From NCBI RefSeq assembly GCF_900156805.1, contig NZ_FTOQ01000002.1, positions 558,001 to 622,000 on the forward strand: 64,000 nt of DNA. Reading direction: 5' to 3'. Position numbers and translations under genes: made by a program. Positions 38,753-48,856 of the stretch are shown here, one piece after another (positions within the stretch are counted from its first letter, which is position 1; the number at the start of each line of letters is the position of its first letter). Source of the DNA: Roseivivax lentus. GTDB taxonomy: Bacteria; Pseudomonadota; Alphaproteobacteria; Rhodobacterales; Rhodobacteraceae. Below the pieces are notes generated by a model, which was not told where the DNA came from, searched no databases, and saw only the letters and a list, made by a program, of their open reading frames with translations.

Positions 38753-41700
38753 ATGTCGAAGCATCGGATTTCTCTTGAAGATCGGTTCGACCTGCAATCG
38801 GAGCAGGTTCTGCTGAACGGCACGCAGGCGCTTGTGCGGCTCATGCTGACACAGGCCGCGCGCGACCGCGCTGCGGGGCTGAATACCGCCGGATATGTCA
38901 CCGGGTATCGCGGCTCGCCCCTGGGCGCGGTCGACCTGCAAATGAACAAGGCCGCCCGGCACCTGGAGGCCGCCAATGTCCGTTTCCAGGAGGGCCTGAA
39001 CGAGGATCTGGCGGCGACCGCGCTCTGGGGCAGCCAGCAGGCGGAACTGCGCGGCGAGGGGAAGTATGACGGGGTTTTCGGGCTCTGGTACGGCAAGGGG
39101 CCGGGGGTCGACCGGTCGGGCGACGTGATGCGGCACGCCAACATGGCGGGCACCTCGCCCCATGGCGGCGTGCTGATGGCCATGGGCGACGATCACACGG
39201 GCGAATCCTCCACCGTGCTGCACCAGTCCGAATGGGCGATGGTCGATGCCTACATGCCGGTCGTCTCGCCCGCGGGCGTGCAGGAAATCCTCGATTACGG
39301 CATCTACGGCTACGCGTTGTCGCGGTATTCCGGCCTCTGGGTCGGTCTCAAGACCATGAAGGACACGGTCGAGGCGACGGCGGTGGTCGATGGCCGCGTG
39401 GACCGCGTCGCGCTGACCACGCCGGCTGATTTCGCCATGCCCGAAGGCGGGCTGAACATCCGCCTGATCGACACGCCGCACGCGCAGGAAGCGCGGATGA
39501 TCGACTACAAACGCTTCGCCGCCGAGGCGTTCAGCCATGCCAACCGGATGGACAAGCGCGTCTGGGGCAAGGCCGGGGCCAAGATCGGCTTCGTCGCGGC
39601 GGGCAAGAACTGGCTCGACCTCGTGCACGCGCTGTCGCTTCTCAATATCGACGAGGCCGAGGCCGAGCGGCTGGGCCTCACCACCTACAAGATCGGGCAG
39701 ACCTTCCCGCTCGACATGCAGGGCTTTCACGACTGGGCCGAGGGGCTCGATCTGATCGTCATCGTCGAGGAAAAGCGCAAGCTCATCGAGGTGCAGGTCA
39801 AGGAGGCGATCTTCGACGACCGCCGTGGCCGCCGCGTCTATGGCTGGTACAAGGGCGGCGCGGGCGGCATGCACCGCGAGGAGCTGTTCCCGACCCGCGG
39901 CGCGCTCGATCCGGTCTGGATCGCCGAGAAGCTGGGCGGCATCCTGCTGGAAGAGGGCCGCGAGACGGACGGCATCAAGGCCGGGCTCGCGCAGCTGGCC
40001 GAGGCCCGCCGCGCCGACAATGCCGAGGAGATCGCGGCCCGGCTGCCGTATTTCTGCTCGGGTTGCCCGCATAATACCTCGACCAAGGTGCCCGAGGGCA
40101 GCCGCGCCTATGCCGGGATCGGCTGTCACTACATGGTCCAGTGGATGGACCGCCAGACGACGGGCTTCACCCATATGGGCGCCGAGGGCGCGAACTGGAT
40201 CGGCGAGGCGCCGTTCTCGAGGACCGAGCACGTCTTCCAGAACCTGGGCGACGGCACCTACAACCATTCGGGCGTGCAGGCGATCCGGGCGGCCCTCGCG
40301 GCGGGCACCAACATCACCTACAAGATCCTCTACAACGACGCGGTCGCCATGACCGGCGGGCAGAAGAACGAAGGCGGCCTGACCCCCGACCGCATCGCCC
40401 GCGAGCTCGAGGCGATGGGCGTGCCGCGGATCGAGGTGGTGTTCGACGAGAAGGAAGAGCCGCTGCGCGACGGCTTCCCCCCGACCGTGGGATGGAGCAG
40501 CCGCGAGCATCTCGACACGATCCAGAAGGAGCTGCGGGAGGCCAAGGGCGTCTCGGCGATCATCTACGTGCAGACCTGCGCGGCCGAGAAGCGCCGCCGC
40601 CGCAAGCGCGGCCAGTTTCCCGACCCCGACCGGCGCGTCTTCATCAACACCGATGTCTGCGAGGGCTGCGGCGATTGCGGCGTGCAGTCCAACTGCGTCT
40701 CGATCGTGCCGGTGGAGACCGAGTTCGGGCGCAAGCGCGCCATCGACCAATCGTCCTGCAACAAGGATTTCTCCTGCCTCAAGGGCTTCTGCCCGTCCTT
40801 CGTGACCCTCGAGGGCGCGCATCGCAAGAAGGGCGGCGGCACCGGGCTCGACCTGCCGCATCTGCCCGAGCCCGAGCTGCCGCAGATCGACAAGACCTGG
40901 AACATGGTCGTAACCGGCGTCGGCGGCACCGGCGTCGTGACCGTGGGCGCGGTGCTGGCGCAGGCCGCGCAGATCGCGGGCAAGGGCGCGGGCATGATGG
41001 AGATGGCCGGTCTGGCCCAAAAGGGCGGCGCGGTGCATATCCACCTGCGGCTCGCCGAGCGTCCCGACGACATCAGCGCGATCCGGGTCGCGACCGGCGA
41101 GGCCGATGCGCTCATCGGCGGCGATCTGGTGGTCTCGGCGGGGGCGAAGACGCTGGGACTGACCGCCGAGGGCCGCACCGGTGCCGTGGTGAACAGCCAC
41201 GAGATCATCACCGGCGATTTCACCCGCGACACCGAGTTCACGCTGCCCGCAGACCGGCTGCGCCTGTCGCTCGAGCGGCGGATGGGCGCGCGCGCCACCT
41301 TCTTCGACGCGACCGAGCTCGCGCGCGTGGTGATGGGCGATTCGATCTATTCCAACACGATGATCCTTGGCGCGGCCTGGCAGAACGGGCTCATCCCGCT
41401 GCCCCAGCAGGCGATCGAGGACGCGATGCGCCTCAACGGGGCCGCGGTGGAAAAGAACCTCGAGGCCTTCGCCATCGGGCGCTGGGCGGCGCTGCATCCC
41501 GAGGAGGCGGCAGCGCGCGTCGCCGCCAATGTCGTGCAGAAGCCGAAGACGCTCGAAGAGCGGATCGAGGTGCGCGCGGCCCATCTGACCGCCTACCAGT
41601 CGGCGCGGCTCGCGCGGCGCTACCGCAAGCTTGTGGACCAGGCCGGCGAGGCGCGCCTGCGCGAGGCCGTCGCCAAGGGCTACCACAAGCTTCTGTCCTA

Positions 41701-42175
41701 CAAGGACGAATACGAGGTCGCCCGCCTGCATCTCGCGACCCGGGCGAAAGCCGCCGAGCAGTTCGACGGCGATATCACCATGACCTTCCATCTCGCCCCG
41801 CCGCTTCTGTCGAAGACGGGCCCCGACGGTCGCCCGCAGAAGAAGGAATACGGCGCGTCGATGCTGCGCAATTTCCGTCTTCTGGCAAAGCTCAAGGGCC
41901 TGCGCGGCACGCCCCTCGATCCTTTCGGCTATACCGCCGAACGCCGGGCCGAACGCGCGCTCATCCGGCAATACGAACGCGACATGGCCGAGTGGCTGCC
42001 GCAGGCCGATGCCGCGCGGATGGACGCGCTGGTGGCACTGGCCGAGCTGCCCCTGCAGATCCGCGGTTTCGGGCCGGTGAAGATGGCCAATCTCGCCCGC
42101 GCCGAAAAGCGCCGGGAAGAGCTGCTGGCGGCCCTCTCCGAACCGGCGGCACCGATGCGTCAGGCGGCGGAGTAA
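38753..42175 (+). CDS. Fused indolepyruvate ferredoxin oxidoreductase (IorA-IorB)
   Basis: An 1140-residue enzyme that oxidatively decarboxylates aryl-pyruvates to acyl-CoA with ferredoxin. The N-terminal part carries the pyrimidine and TPP-binding regions (MGDDHTGESS, then CSGCPHN near 432). A ferredoxin-like cysteine cluster lies around 635-680 (CEGCGDCGVQSNC, then CNKDFSCLKGFC). The gamma domain begins near 720 (VVTGVGGTGVVTVG). Archaeal enzymes use two subunits; this is the single-chain proteobacterial form. Probable use: breakdown of Phe, Tyr or Trp. TGGAGG precedes the ATG. Confidence 0.92.
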   Translation: MSKHRISLEDRFDLQSEQVLLNGTQALVRLMLTQAARDRAAGLNTAGYVTGYRGSPLGAVDLQMNKAARHLEAANVRFQEGLNEDLAATALWGSQQAELRGEGKYDGVFGLWYGKGPGVDRSGDVMRHANMAGTSPHGGVLMAMGDDHTGESSTVLHQSEWAMVDAYMPVVSPAGVQEILDYGIYGYALSRYSGLWVGLKTMKDTVEATAVVDGRVDRVALTTPADFAMPEGGLNIRLIDTPHAQEARMIDYKRFAAEAFSHANRMDKRVWGKAGAKIGFVAAGKNWLDLVHALSLLNIDEAEAERLGLTTYKIGQTFPLDMQGFHDWAEGLDLIVIVEEKRKLIEVQVKEAIFDDRRGRRVYGWYKGGAGGMHREELFPTRGALDPVWIAEKLGGILLEEGRETDGIKAGLAQLAEARRADNAEEIAARLPYFCSGCPHNTSTKVPEGSRAYAGIGCHYMVQWMDRQTTGFTHMGAEGANWIGEAPFSRTEHVFQNLGDGTYNHSGVQAIRAALAAGTNITYKILYNDAVAMTGGQKNEGGLTPDRIARELEAMGVPRIEVVFDEKEEPLRDGFPPTVGWSSREHLDTIQKELREAKGVSAIIYVQTCAAEKRRRRKRGQFPDPDRRVFINTDVCEGCGDCGVQSNCVSIVPVETEFGRKRAIDQSSCNKDFSCLKGFCPSFVTLEGAHRKKGGGTGLDLPHLPEPELPQIDKTWNMVVTGVGGTGVVTVGAVLAQAAQIAGKGAGMMEMAGLAQKGGAVHIHLRLAERPDDISAIRVATGEADALIGGDLVVSAGAKTLGLTAEGRTGAVVNSHEIITGDFTRDTEFTLPADRLRLSLERRMGARATFFDATELARVVMGDSIYSNTMILGAAWQNGLIPLPQQAIEDAMRLNGAAVEKNLEAFAIGRWAALHPEEAAARVAANVVQKPKTLEERIEVRAAHLTAYQSARLARRYRKLVDQAGEARLREAVAKGYHKLLSYKDEYEVARLHLATRAKAAEQFDGDITMTFHLAPPLLSKTGPDGRPQKKEYGASMLRNFRLLAKLKGLRGTPLDPFGYTAERRAERALIRQYERDMAEWLPQADAARMDALVALAELPLQIRGFGPVKMANLARAEKRREELLAALSEPAAPMRQAAE

Positions 42176-42326
42176 ACCCTCAAGGCGCATGGATTTTTCC
42201 CGCGATCCGCCGTAAGAGCGAAACCAATGCCGCAGGGGCCTCCTGCAGGCGCGCCGTGGCGGGACGGAAAGCCGCAGGCGCGCATGCGGGCTAAGCCCCT
42301 GATCTGCCGCGTGAAAGGGACGGGCC

Positions 42327-43139
42327 ATGGCCATCGGGGTTTTCGATTCGGGTTTGGGCGGGCTCACCGTGCTCGACGCGGTCAGCAAGCGTCTGCCGGA
42401 CACGCCGCTCATCTATCTCGGCGACAATGCCCACACGCCCTACGGCGTGCGCGAGGCCGATGACATCTACGACCTGACCACCAAGGGTGTCGAGCGGCTC
42501 TGGCAGGAGGGCTGCGATCTGGTCATCCTCGCCTGCAACACCGCCTCGGCGGCGGCCCTCCGGCGCATGCAGGAATCCTGGGTGCCGCGCGACAAGCGCG
42601 TGCTCGGGGTCTTCGTGCCGCTGATCGAGGCGCTCACCGAACGGCAATGGGGCGACAATTCGCCCCCGCGCGAGGTGGCGGTGAATTCCGTGGCGCTTTT
42701 TGCCACGCCCGCCACCGTGCGCAGCCGGGCCTTCCAGCGGGAGCTTTCGTTCCGCGCCGTGGGCGTCGATGTCGAGGCGCAGGCCTGCGGCGGGCTCGTC
42801 GATGCGATCGAGGAGGGCGACATGATCCTCGCCGAGGCGCTGGTGCGCTCCCACGTGGACGCGCTCAAGCGCAAGATGCCCGAACCCGACGCCGCGATCC
42901 TGGGCTGCACGCATTATCCGCTGATGGAAGACGTCTTCCGCGACGCGCTGGGGCCCGACGTATCGGTCTATTCCCAGCCCTCGGTGGTGGCCGAAAGCCT
43001 GGCCGATTACCTCGCGCGCCATCCCGAAATGGCCGGCAAGGGCGCGGAGACGAAATTCCTGACCACCGGCGATCCGCGCAAGGTCTCGGGCCAGGCCACG
43101 ACCTTTTTGCGACGACGGATCGCCTTCGAGGCGGCCTGA
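42327..43139 (+). CDS. murI: Glutamate racemase
   Basis: A 270-residue MurI that supplies D-glutamate for peptidoglycan. DSGLGG at 7-12, catalytic C70 (ACNTAS) and C194 (GCTHYP). The first nine residues after Met are the conserved family start. A T-rich stretch after the stop (CCCTTTTTTCTTTT) may end its transcript before argC. Confidence 0.95.
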   Translation: MAIGVFDSGLGGLTVLDAVSKRLPDTPLIYLGDNAHTPYGVREADDIYDLTTKGVERLWQEGCDLVILACNTASAAALRRMQESWVPRDKRVLGVFVPLIEALTERQWGDNSPPREVAVNSVALFATPATVRSRAFQRELSFRAVGVDVEAQACGGLVDAIEEGDMILAEALVRSHVDALKRKMPEPDAAILGCTHYPLMEDVFRDALGPDVSVYSQPSVVAESLADYLARHPEMAGKGAETKFLTTGDPRKVSGQATTFLRRRIAFEAA

Positions 43140-43193
43140 GCCGCCCGATCCATCCAACCCTTTTTTCTTTTCGTTCCTGACAGGAGCCCCGCC

Positions 43194-44222
43194 ATGCCGT
43201 ACAAAATCGCCATCATCGGAGCCTCGGGCTATACCGGCGCCGAACTTCTGCGCATCATCGCGACCCATCTCGAGCTGGAGGTCGCGGCCCTCGCCGCCAA
43301 TTCCAAGGCCGGGCAGACCATGGCCCAGGTCTTTCCGCATCTGCGCCATCTCGACCTGCCGACCCTCGTGACCTGGGAAGAGATCGACTTCTCGCAGATC
43401 GACCTGTGCTTCTGCGCGCTGCCGCACAAGACGAGCCAGGAGGTCATTTCCCGGCTGCCCGGGCATCTGAAGATCGTCGATCTTTCGGCGGACTTCCGGC
43501 TGCACGATCCGGGCGCCTACAAGCGCTGGTATGGCAACGATCACGCCGCGCCCGAGATGCAGAAAGAGGCGGTCTACGGCCTGACCGAGTTCTACCGCGC
43601 CGAGATCGCCGCGGCGCGGCTGGTCGCGGGCACCGGCTGCAATGCGGCCACGGGGCAATTTATGCTGCGCCCGCTGATCGCGGGCGGCGTGATCGGGCTC
43701 GACGACATCATCCTCGATCTGAAATGCGGGGTGTCGGGGGCAGGGCGGTCGCTGAAGGAAAACCTGCTGCATGCGGAGCTTTCCGAGGGCACGCATGGCT
43801 ACGCGGTGGGCGGTACGCACCGGCATCTGGGCGAGTTCGACCAGGAGTTCTCCGCCCTCGCGGGCCGCGATGTGAAAATCCAGTTCACCCCGCATCTGCT
43901 GCCGATCAACCGCGGTATCCTCGCCACCGGCTACGTGTCGGGCGAGGCGCAGGCGGTGCATGCGGCCCTTGCCGCGGCCTATGCCGACGAGCCCTTCATC
44001 GAGGTGCTGCCCATGGGCGAGACACCGTCGACGCATCATGTCCGCGGCTCGAATTTCTGCCATATCGGGGTGGCGGGCGACCGCATCCCGGGCCGCGCCA
44101 TCGTGGTGGCGGCGCTCGACAACCTGACCAAGGGCTCGTCAGGCCAGGCCGTGCAGAACGCCAACCTGATGCTCGGGATCGCCGAGACGACGGGGCTGAT
44201 GTTCGCGCCCTGTTATCCCTGA
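43194..44222 (+). CDS. argC: N-acetyl-gamma-glutamyl-phosphate reductase
   Basis: A 342-residue ArgC, third step of arginine synthesis. The NADP-binding motif [10 protein letters not shown] is at 9-18 and the active-site C149 is in AGTGCNAAT; the usual motif is PGCYPT, so this is a variant seen in the long ArgC branch. AGGAG lies before ATG 43194. Its last 10 nt overlap the 3' end of the convergent ThiE-like gene. Confidence 0.92.
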   Translation: MPYKIAIIGASGYTGAELLRIIATHLELEVAALAANSKAGQTMAQVFPHLRHLDLPTLVTWEEIDFSQIDLCFCALPHKTSQEVISRLPGHLKIVDLSADFRLHDPGAYKRWYGNDHAAPEMQKEAVYGLTEFYRAEIAAARLVAGTGCNAATGQFMLRPLIAGGVIGLDDIILDLKCGVSGAGRSLKENLLHAELSEGTHGYAVGGTHRHLGEFDQEFSALAGRDVKIQFTPHLLPINRGILATGYVSGEAQAVHAALAAAYADEPFIEVLPMGETPSTHHVRGSNFCHIGVAGDRIPGRAIVVAALDNLTKGSSGQAVQNANLMLGIAETTGLMFAPCYP

Positions 44223-44839
44223 TCCATCGCCGCGATCAGGGCGCCGAGGGCCCCCGCGGGGTCCTCGGTGCGCCAGATCTCCTCGCCCACCGAGAAGAAA
44301 TCGACGACCGGTGCGAGGTCGCGGATGACGGCCTCGGTCAGCCCGCCTTCGGCCACGACCGGCAACTCGATCATCTGCGACCACCATTCGAACAGCTCGC
44401 GTTCGGCGACCGAGCCATCGCCGAGCGCGGTCTCCGCCACCGGCCCGAAGGCCACGTAATCGGCGCCCGCCTCGCCCGCATTCATGCCGTCATGGCGCGA
44501 CGTGCCGCAGAAGGCGCCGACGATGGCGTCTGGGCCAAGCTCCTTGCGGGCGGCGCGCACCGACCGGCCGCCATCGGGAAAATGCACCCCGTCGAGGCCC
44601 AGCCGCTCGGCCAGAACGATATGGGTGTCGATCACCAGCGCCACGTCATGGGCATGGGCGACCTCGCGCACCGCATCGGCGGCGCGCAGCAGCGTGTCCT
44701 CGTCGCGGGTGGCGAGGCTGAGGCGCAGGCAGGCCACCGCATGGGCATCGAGAACCGCCGCCAGACGGTCCGGGAAGGCCATCAGGTCGATATCGGGCGG
44801 GGTGACGAGGTAGATTTGCGGGCGGTCGTCCTCGGCCAT
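44213..44839 (-). CDS. Thiamine-phosphate-synthase-like (ThiE/TenI superfamily) protein
   Basis: A 208-residue TIM-barrel protein. The barrel order and [10 protein letters not shown] match ThiE/TenI. However, where ThiE has HLGQ-D and GVSTH to bind pyrophosphate, this has HFPDGG and GAFCGTS, so true thiamine-phosphate synthase activity is doubtful. No other thi genes are nearby. Rhodobacteraceae genomes often carry such a copy annotated as thiamine phosphate synthase. Confidence 0.7.
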   Translation of the reverse strand: MAEDDRPQIYLVTPPDIDLMAFPDRLAAVLDAHAVACLRLSLATRDEDTLLRAADAVREVAHAHDVALVIDTHIVLAERLGLDGVHFPDGGRSVRAARKELGPDAIVGAFCGTSRHDGMNAGEAGADYVAFGPVAETALGDGSVAERELFEWWSQMIELPVVAEGGLTEAVIRDLAPVVDFFSVGEEIWRTEDPAGALGALIAAMDQG

Positions 44840-45164
44840 GGCGCGGGGGTCCTTCGTTCGTTTCCGCCGTCATATCCGAGGCTTGGCGCGGATGCCAGCG
44901 GGGCCGTCGCCGCATTGGCCTGCCGGGGCGCGGGATTGCGCCGCCGCGGTCGCGTTTTTTCGGAAAGGTGAAGCGCAAAGGGGCGTCCCCGGGATCGCCG
45001 GCAGGGCGCGGGCGGCGGGGTGGGGAGCCGTGGCATCCTCAAGGGCGGCACGCCGCCCGGGACCGCGCGCGTTTTCGCGGAACGCCGCGACCGGGGTCCG
45101 CCTGCGATCTTGCGGGCGCGGGCGCGGCGCCGTAGATGCGGGCCGCAAGCCGCAAGGAGCCGTC
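44840..45164. other. Intergenic, nothing recognised
   Basis: A 325-nt G/C-rich gap between divergent ThiE-like and TrmJ-like genes. It presumably holds both promoters. Open frames crossing it are Arg/Pro-rich by-products of base composition. A small GGGCGG-CAC-CCGCCC-like hairpin near 45043 is the only structure noticed. Confidence 0.5.
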
Positions 45165-45914
45165 ATGCCCACCCCACCCGCATCCCAGCCCGCCTTCGTC
45201 CTCGTTGAGCCGCAGATGGGCGAGAATATCGGCGCCGCGGCGCGGGCGATGTGGAATTTCGGGCTCGACCGGATGCGCCTCGTGGCGCCGCGCGACGGCT
45301 GGCCCAATCCCAAGGCCGTGGCGATGGCCTCGGGCGCGGGGCGGCTTCTGGACGCGGCGCAGGTCTTCGAGACGACCGCCGAGGCGGTGGGCGAGGCCGA
45401 TTTCGTGCTGGCCACCACCGCGCGGCCGCGCGGCCTGACGAAACCCGTCTATTCCCCCGAGGCGGCCATGGCCGAGATCGCCGCGCGCATCCGGGACGGG
45501 CAGAAGGCCGCGGTGCTCTTCGGTCCCGAACGCGCGGGTCTCGAGAACAGCGATATCGCGCTGGCCAACGGCATCATCTCGGTGCCGGTGAACCCCGATT
45601 TCCCGTCGCTGAACCTTGCGCAATGCGTGCTGCTGACGGGCTATGAATGGCGCCGCGCGACAAGCGAGGTTACGCCCCGGACCGTCGAGATGGCCGGAAC
45701 CGAATGGGCCAACCAGGCCGAGATCGACGCGTTGTCGCGCCATTACGAGGAGCGCATGGAGGAGGCCGGGTTCTTCTTTCCCGACCACAAGGCCGAAACC
45801 ATGAAGCGCAACCTGCGCAACCTCTGGAGCCGCATGCCGTTGACCCGGTCGGACGTGCAGACCTTCCACGGCATGCTGCGTCAAATAGTGCGGTGGAAAG
45901 ACCGGGGCGGCTGA
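45165..45914 (+). CDS. TrmJ-type tRNA 2'-O-methyltransferase (SPOUT)
   Basis: A 249-residue TrmH/SpoU-family enzyme. EPQMGENIGAAARAMWNFG is the N-terminal signature; the SAM-binding knot is VLFGPERAGL, VPVNPDFPSLNLAQCV. TrmJ methylates position 32 in the tRNA anticodon loop. AAGGAG lies upstream of ATG 45165; the longer frame from 44838 is only base-composition noise. A C-terminal helical extension after residue 165 fits TrmJ. Confidence 0.88.
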   Translation: MPTPPASQPAFVLVEPQMGENIGAAARAMWNFGLDRMRLVAPRDGWPNPKAVAMASGAGRLLDAAQVFETTAEAVGEADFVLATTARPRGLTKPVYSPEAAMAEIAARIRDGQKAAVLFGPERAGLENSDIALANGIISVPVNPDFPSLNLAQCVLLTGYEWRRATSEVTPRTVEMAGTEWANQAEIDALSRHYEERMEEAGFFFPDHKAETMKRNLRNLWSRMPLTRSDVQTFHGMLRQIVRWKDRGG

Positions 45915-45977
45915 CTTGAAGCGCCCCGGCGCGAGGCATAGTGTCTGGCGCGACACGACAAGAGGTGCGCAAGCCGC

Positions 45978-47123
45978 ATGAGCAAATCCCGCAAGCTGTT
46001 CGAGGAGGTGGGCGCAGAGACGCCCGCCCGGACCCCCCGCGAGACCGGGTTGATCGACAAGGGCCGCCGCGGCGCGCGCGGTGCGATCCGCATCTGGCTG
46101 ATGATGCTGTTCGTGCTGGTGATGGCGATGATCGTGGTGGGCGGTCTGACGCGGCTGACCGATAGCGGACTGTCGATCACCGAATGGGCACCGGTATCGG
46201 GCGCGCTGCCGCCGATGAGCGACGCCGCCTGGCAATCCGAATTCGACAAGTATCGCGCGATCCCGGAATACCGGCTGCAGAATGTCGGCATGTCGATGGC
46301 CGAGTTCAAGGTCATATATTGGTGGGAATGGGGTCACCGGCAGCTTGGCCGCTTCGTGGGGCTGGTCTGGGCGCTGGGCTTCGTGGGCTTCCTCGTGACC
46401 CGCAAGATCCCGCCGGGCTGGACCGGGCGGCTTCTGATGCTGGGCGCGCTGGGCGGACTGCAGGGGGCGATCGGCTGGTGGATGGTGGCCTCGGGCCTCA
46501 CCGGCGACCGGATCGACGTGGCAAGCTACCGGCTGGCCACCCATCTGGGCCTCGCCTTCGTCATCCTCGGCGTCATCGCCTGGTTCACCTTCCAGCTCGG
46601 CCGGTCCGAGGGCGACCTGATGCAGCAGCGCCGCGTGCGGGAGGGCAAGCTCTTCTCGATGTCCACGGGGCTCATGCACTTCACCTTCCTGCAGATCCTG
46701 CTCGGCGCGCTGGTGGCGGGGATCGATGCGGGGCGGAATTACACCGACTGGCCGCTGATGGCGGGCGGAATCTTCCCGCCGACCCCGTTCGAGATCGAGC
46801 CGCTCTGGCGCAATTTCTTCGAGAATTCCGGCACGGTGCAGTTCATGCACCGCGTCGCGGGCTACCTGTTGATGGCGTTCGGCGTGGTGGTCTGGCTGCG
46901 CGCGCGCCGCTCGCCCAATGCCGAGACGCGCTTCCGGTTCAACGCGGTGCTGGCGATGATGGTGGTGCAGATGGTCCTCGGCATCGTCACGGTGATCTAC
47001 GGCGCGCCCCTCGAGATTGCCATCGTGCACCAGCTTGGTGCGGTGCTGCTGTGGGTGCTGGTCATCCGGGCGCGCTTCGGCGCAGGGTATCCGAAATCCC
47101 AATCCCTGCGAGGCCCTGCATGA
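45978..47123 (+). CDS. ctaA: Heme A synthase
   Basis: A 381-residue membrane enzyme converting heme O to heme A for cytochrome oxidase. Eight helices; GGLTRLTDSGLSITEW is the family signature; conserved His occur in EWGHRQLGR, THLGLA, MHRVAGY and VHQLG. It is the alphaproteobacterial, Cys-poor type. ctaD, which needs heme A, lies 15 kb away. Its stop overlaps the M32 peptidase start (ATGA). Confidence 0.95.
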   Translation: MSKSRKLFEEVGAETPARTPRETGLIDKGRRGARGAIRIWLMMLFVLVMAMIVVGGLTRLTDSGLSITEWAPVSGALPPMSDAAWQSEFDKYRAIPEYRLQNVGMSMAEFKVIYWWEWGHRQLGRFVGLVWALGFVGFLVTRKIPPGWTGRLLMLGALGGLQGAIGWWMVASGLTGDRIDVASYRLATHLGLAFVILGVIAWFTFQLGRSEGDLMQQRRVREGKLFSMSTGLMHFTFLQILLGALVAGIDAGRNYTDWPLMAGGIFPPTPFEIEPLWRNFFENSGTVQFMHRVAGYLLMAFGVVVWLRARRSPNAETRFRFNAVLAMMVVQMVLGIVTVIYGAPLEIAIVHQLGAVLLWVLVIRARFGAGYPKSQSLRGPA

Positions 47124-48595
47124 GCGATCCCTTTTCCGACCTGATGGCCTTCCAGCGCGAGACGGAGGCGCTGTCACAGGTCGCGGGGCGTCTTTCCTGG
47201 GATCAGGAAACGGTGATGCCGCGCGGGGCCGCCGCGCAGCGGTCCGACGAGATGGCGGCGATCGAGGGCGTGCTGCATGCCCGCCGGACCGATCCGCGCG
47301 TGGGCGAGTGGCTGGCGGCGATCGACGGGGCCGCGCTCGATCCAGCGGGGCAGGCCAATCTGCGCCATATCCGCCGCAGCTACGACCGCACCATGAAGGT
47401 GCCCGCGAAGCTGGCCGCGGCGCTGGCGCGGCTCACTTCGGTGGCGCAGGGCGTCTGGGCCGAGGCGCGGGCCAATGACGATTTCGCGGCCTTCGCACCC
47501 ACCCTGCGCGAGGTTCTGGCGCTGAAGCGCGAGGAGGGCGCGGCGCTGGCGGATGGCGGCAATGTCTACGACGCGCTGCTCGACGATTACGAACCGGGCG
47601 CCACCGCCGAGAGCCTCGAGGCGATGTTCGGCGCGCTGCGCCCGCGGCTCGTGGCCCTGCGCGACAAGGTGCGGGGCCGTCCGGCCCCCGCCGCGCTGAG
47701 CGGGCAATTCGACGAGGCGGCGCAGATGAAGCTGGCCCGCCACATCGCCCGGACCTTCGGCTACGACATGAGCCGGGGCCGGGTCGACAAGGCCGTGCAT
47801 CCCTTCTCCTCCGGCTCGGGCAACGATGTGCGGATCACCACGCGCACCGCCGCCGAGGACCCGTTCAACTGCCTCTACTCGACGATCCACGAGGTGGGCC
47901 ATGCGAGCTACGAGCAGAATATCGACGCCGCGCATCTGCTGACGCCGGTGGGCGCCGGGGTGTCGATGGGCGTGCATGAAAGCCAGAGCCGCATCTACGA
48001 GAACCAGCTTGGCCGCAGCCGGGCCTTCTGCGGCTACCTCTTCGGCCAGATGCGGGAGACCTTCGGCGATATCGGCATCGCGGATGCGGAGGCCTTCTAC
48101 GGCGCCGTGAACCGGGTGCATGGCGGCTTCATCCGCACCGAGGCGGACGAGGTGCAGTATAACCTGCATGTGCTTCTGCGCTTCGACCTGGAGCGCGCGC
48201 TCATTGCCCGCGACCTCGAGGTCGATGACCTGGAGGCGGCCTGGAACGACCGGTTCGAGGCGGATTTCGGCTACAAGGTGGACCGCGCGTCGAATGGCGT
48301 GCTGCAGGATGTGCATTGGTCGGTGGGGCTGTTCGGCTATTTCCCGACCTACACGCTGGGCAATGTCTATGCGGGCTGTCTGCATGCGGCCCTGCGCGCG
48401 GCGCGGCCCGAGCTTGACGCGGAATTGTCCTCGGGCGACCTCGCCGGGGCGACGGAATGGCTGCGCGCGCACGTGCAGGTCCATGGCGGGCTCTACGAGC
48501 CGCGCGCCCTGATCGAACGGGCGACCGGACGCGCGCCCGACGAGGGGCCGCTTCTCGATTATCTCGAAGAGAAGTTCACGGCGATCTACGGATGA
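47120..48595 (+). CDS. Metallocarboxypeptidase, M32 (Taq) family
   Basis: A 491-residue thermostable-carboxypeptidase-1-type enzyme removing C-terminal residues from peptides. Zinc motif HEVGH is at 257-261, preceded by the family DVRITTR; the third ligand lies in MGVHESQSR. All-helical fold and length fit. Coupled to ctaA by ATGA, although no functional link is obvious. Confidence 0.93.
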   Translation: MSDPFSDLMAFQRETEALSQVAGRLSWDQETVMPRGAAAQRSDEMAAIEGVLHARRTDPRVGEWLAAIDGAALDPAGQANLRHIRRSYDRTMKVPAKLAAALARLTSVAQGVWAEARANDDFAAFAPTLREVLALKREEGAALADGGNVYDALLDDYEPGATAESLEAMFGALRPRLVALRDKVRGRPAPAALSGQFDEAAQMKLARHIARTFGYDMSRGRVDKAVHPFSSGSGNDVRITTRTAAEDPFNCLYSTIHEVGHASYEQNIDAAHLLTPVGAGVSMGVHESQSRIYENQLGRSRAFCGYLFGQMRETFGDIGIADAEAFYGAVNRVHGGFIRTEADEVQYNLHVLLRFDLERALIARDLEVDDLEAAWNDRFEADFGYKVDRASNGVLQDVHWSVGLFGYFPTYTLGNVYAGCLHAALRAARPELDAELSSGDLAGATEWLRAHVQVHGGLYEPRALIERATGRAPDEGPLLDYLEEKFTAIYG

Positions 48596-48620
48596 AAAAA
48601 GCGCGGCCCTGAGGCCGCGC
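48595..48620. terminator. Hairpin between convergent genes
   Basis: GCGCGGCC-CTGA-GGCCGCGC begins 6 nt after the M32 peptidase stop, with six A on its left. It can end the plus-strand transcript as a stem and works as a true T-run terminator for the minus-strand LysR gene. The 236 nt beyond it up to 48856 hold no convincing gene. Confidence 0.8.
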
Positions 48621-48856
48621 AGTCTACGGTGTGCCCGTTGCGATGCCGTGGCATCTATGAGGGTCCGGAGCGGCCTCCGAAAAGCTTGCACCGCGCCCGC
48701 TGCAGAGGGAAACACCACGGCGAGGGCGGTTCGGGCGCGCGACGAGAGCAGCGGCGCCCCTACAACCTATCGGGGAATACTGGAACACGAGCGCGGGCGT
48801 TTCGCAAGCATCCGCGCATCAATCTCGGCTTTGCATTTTTCGCGAAACGTCGCGGC

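Noticed and set aside
38663-42412. Open frame of 1249 codons on the minus strand
   Set aside because: It is antisense to the indolepyruvate oxidoreductase, rich in Arg/His/Gly/Ala, with no domain; typical of very high GC third positions on the opposite strand.
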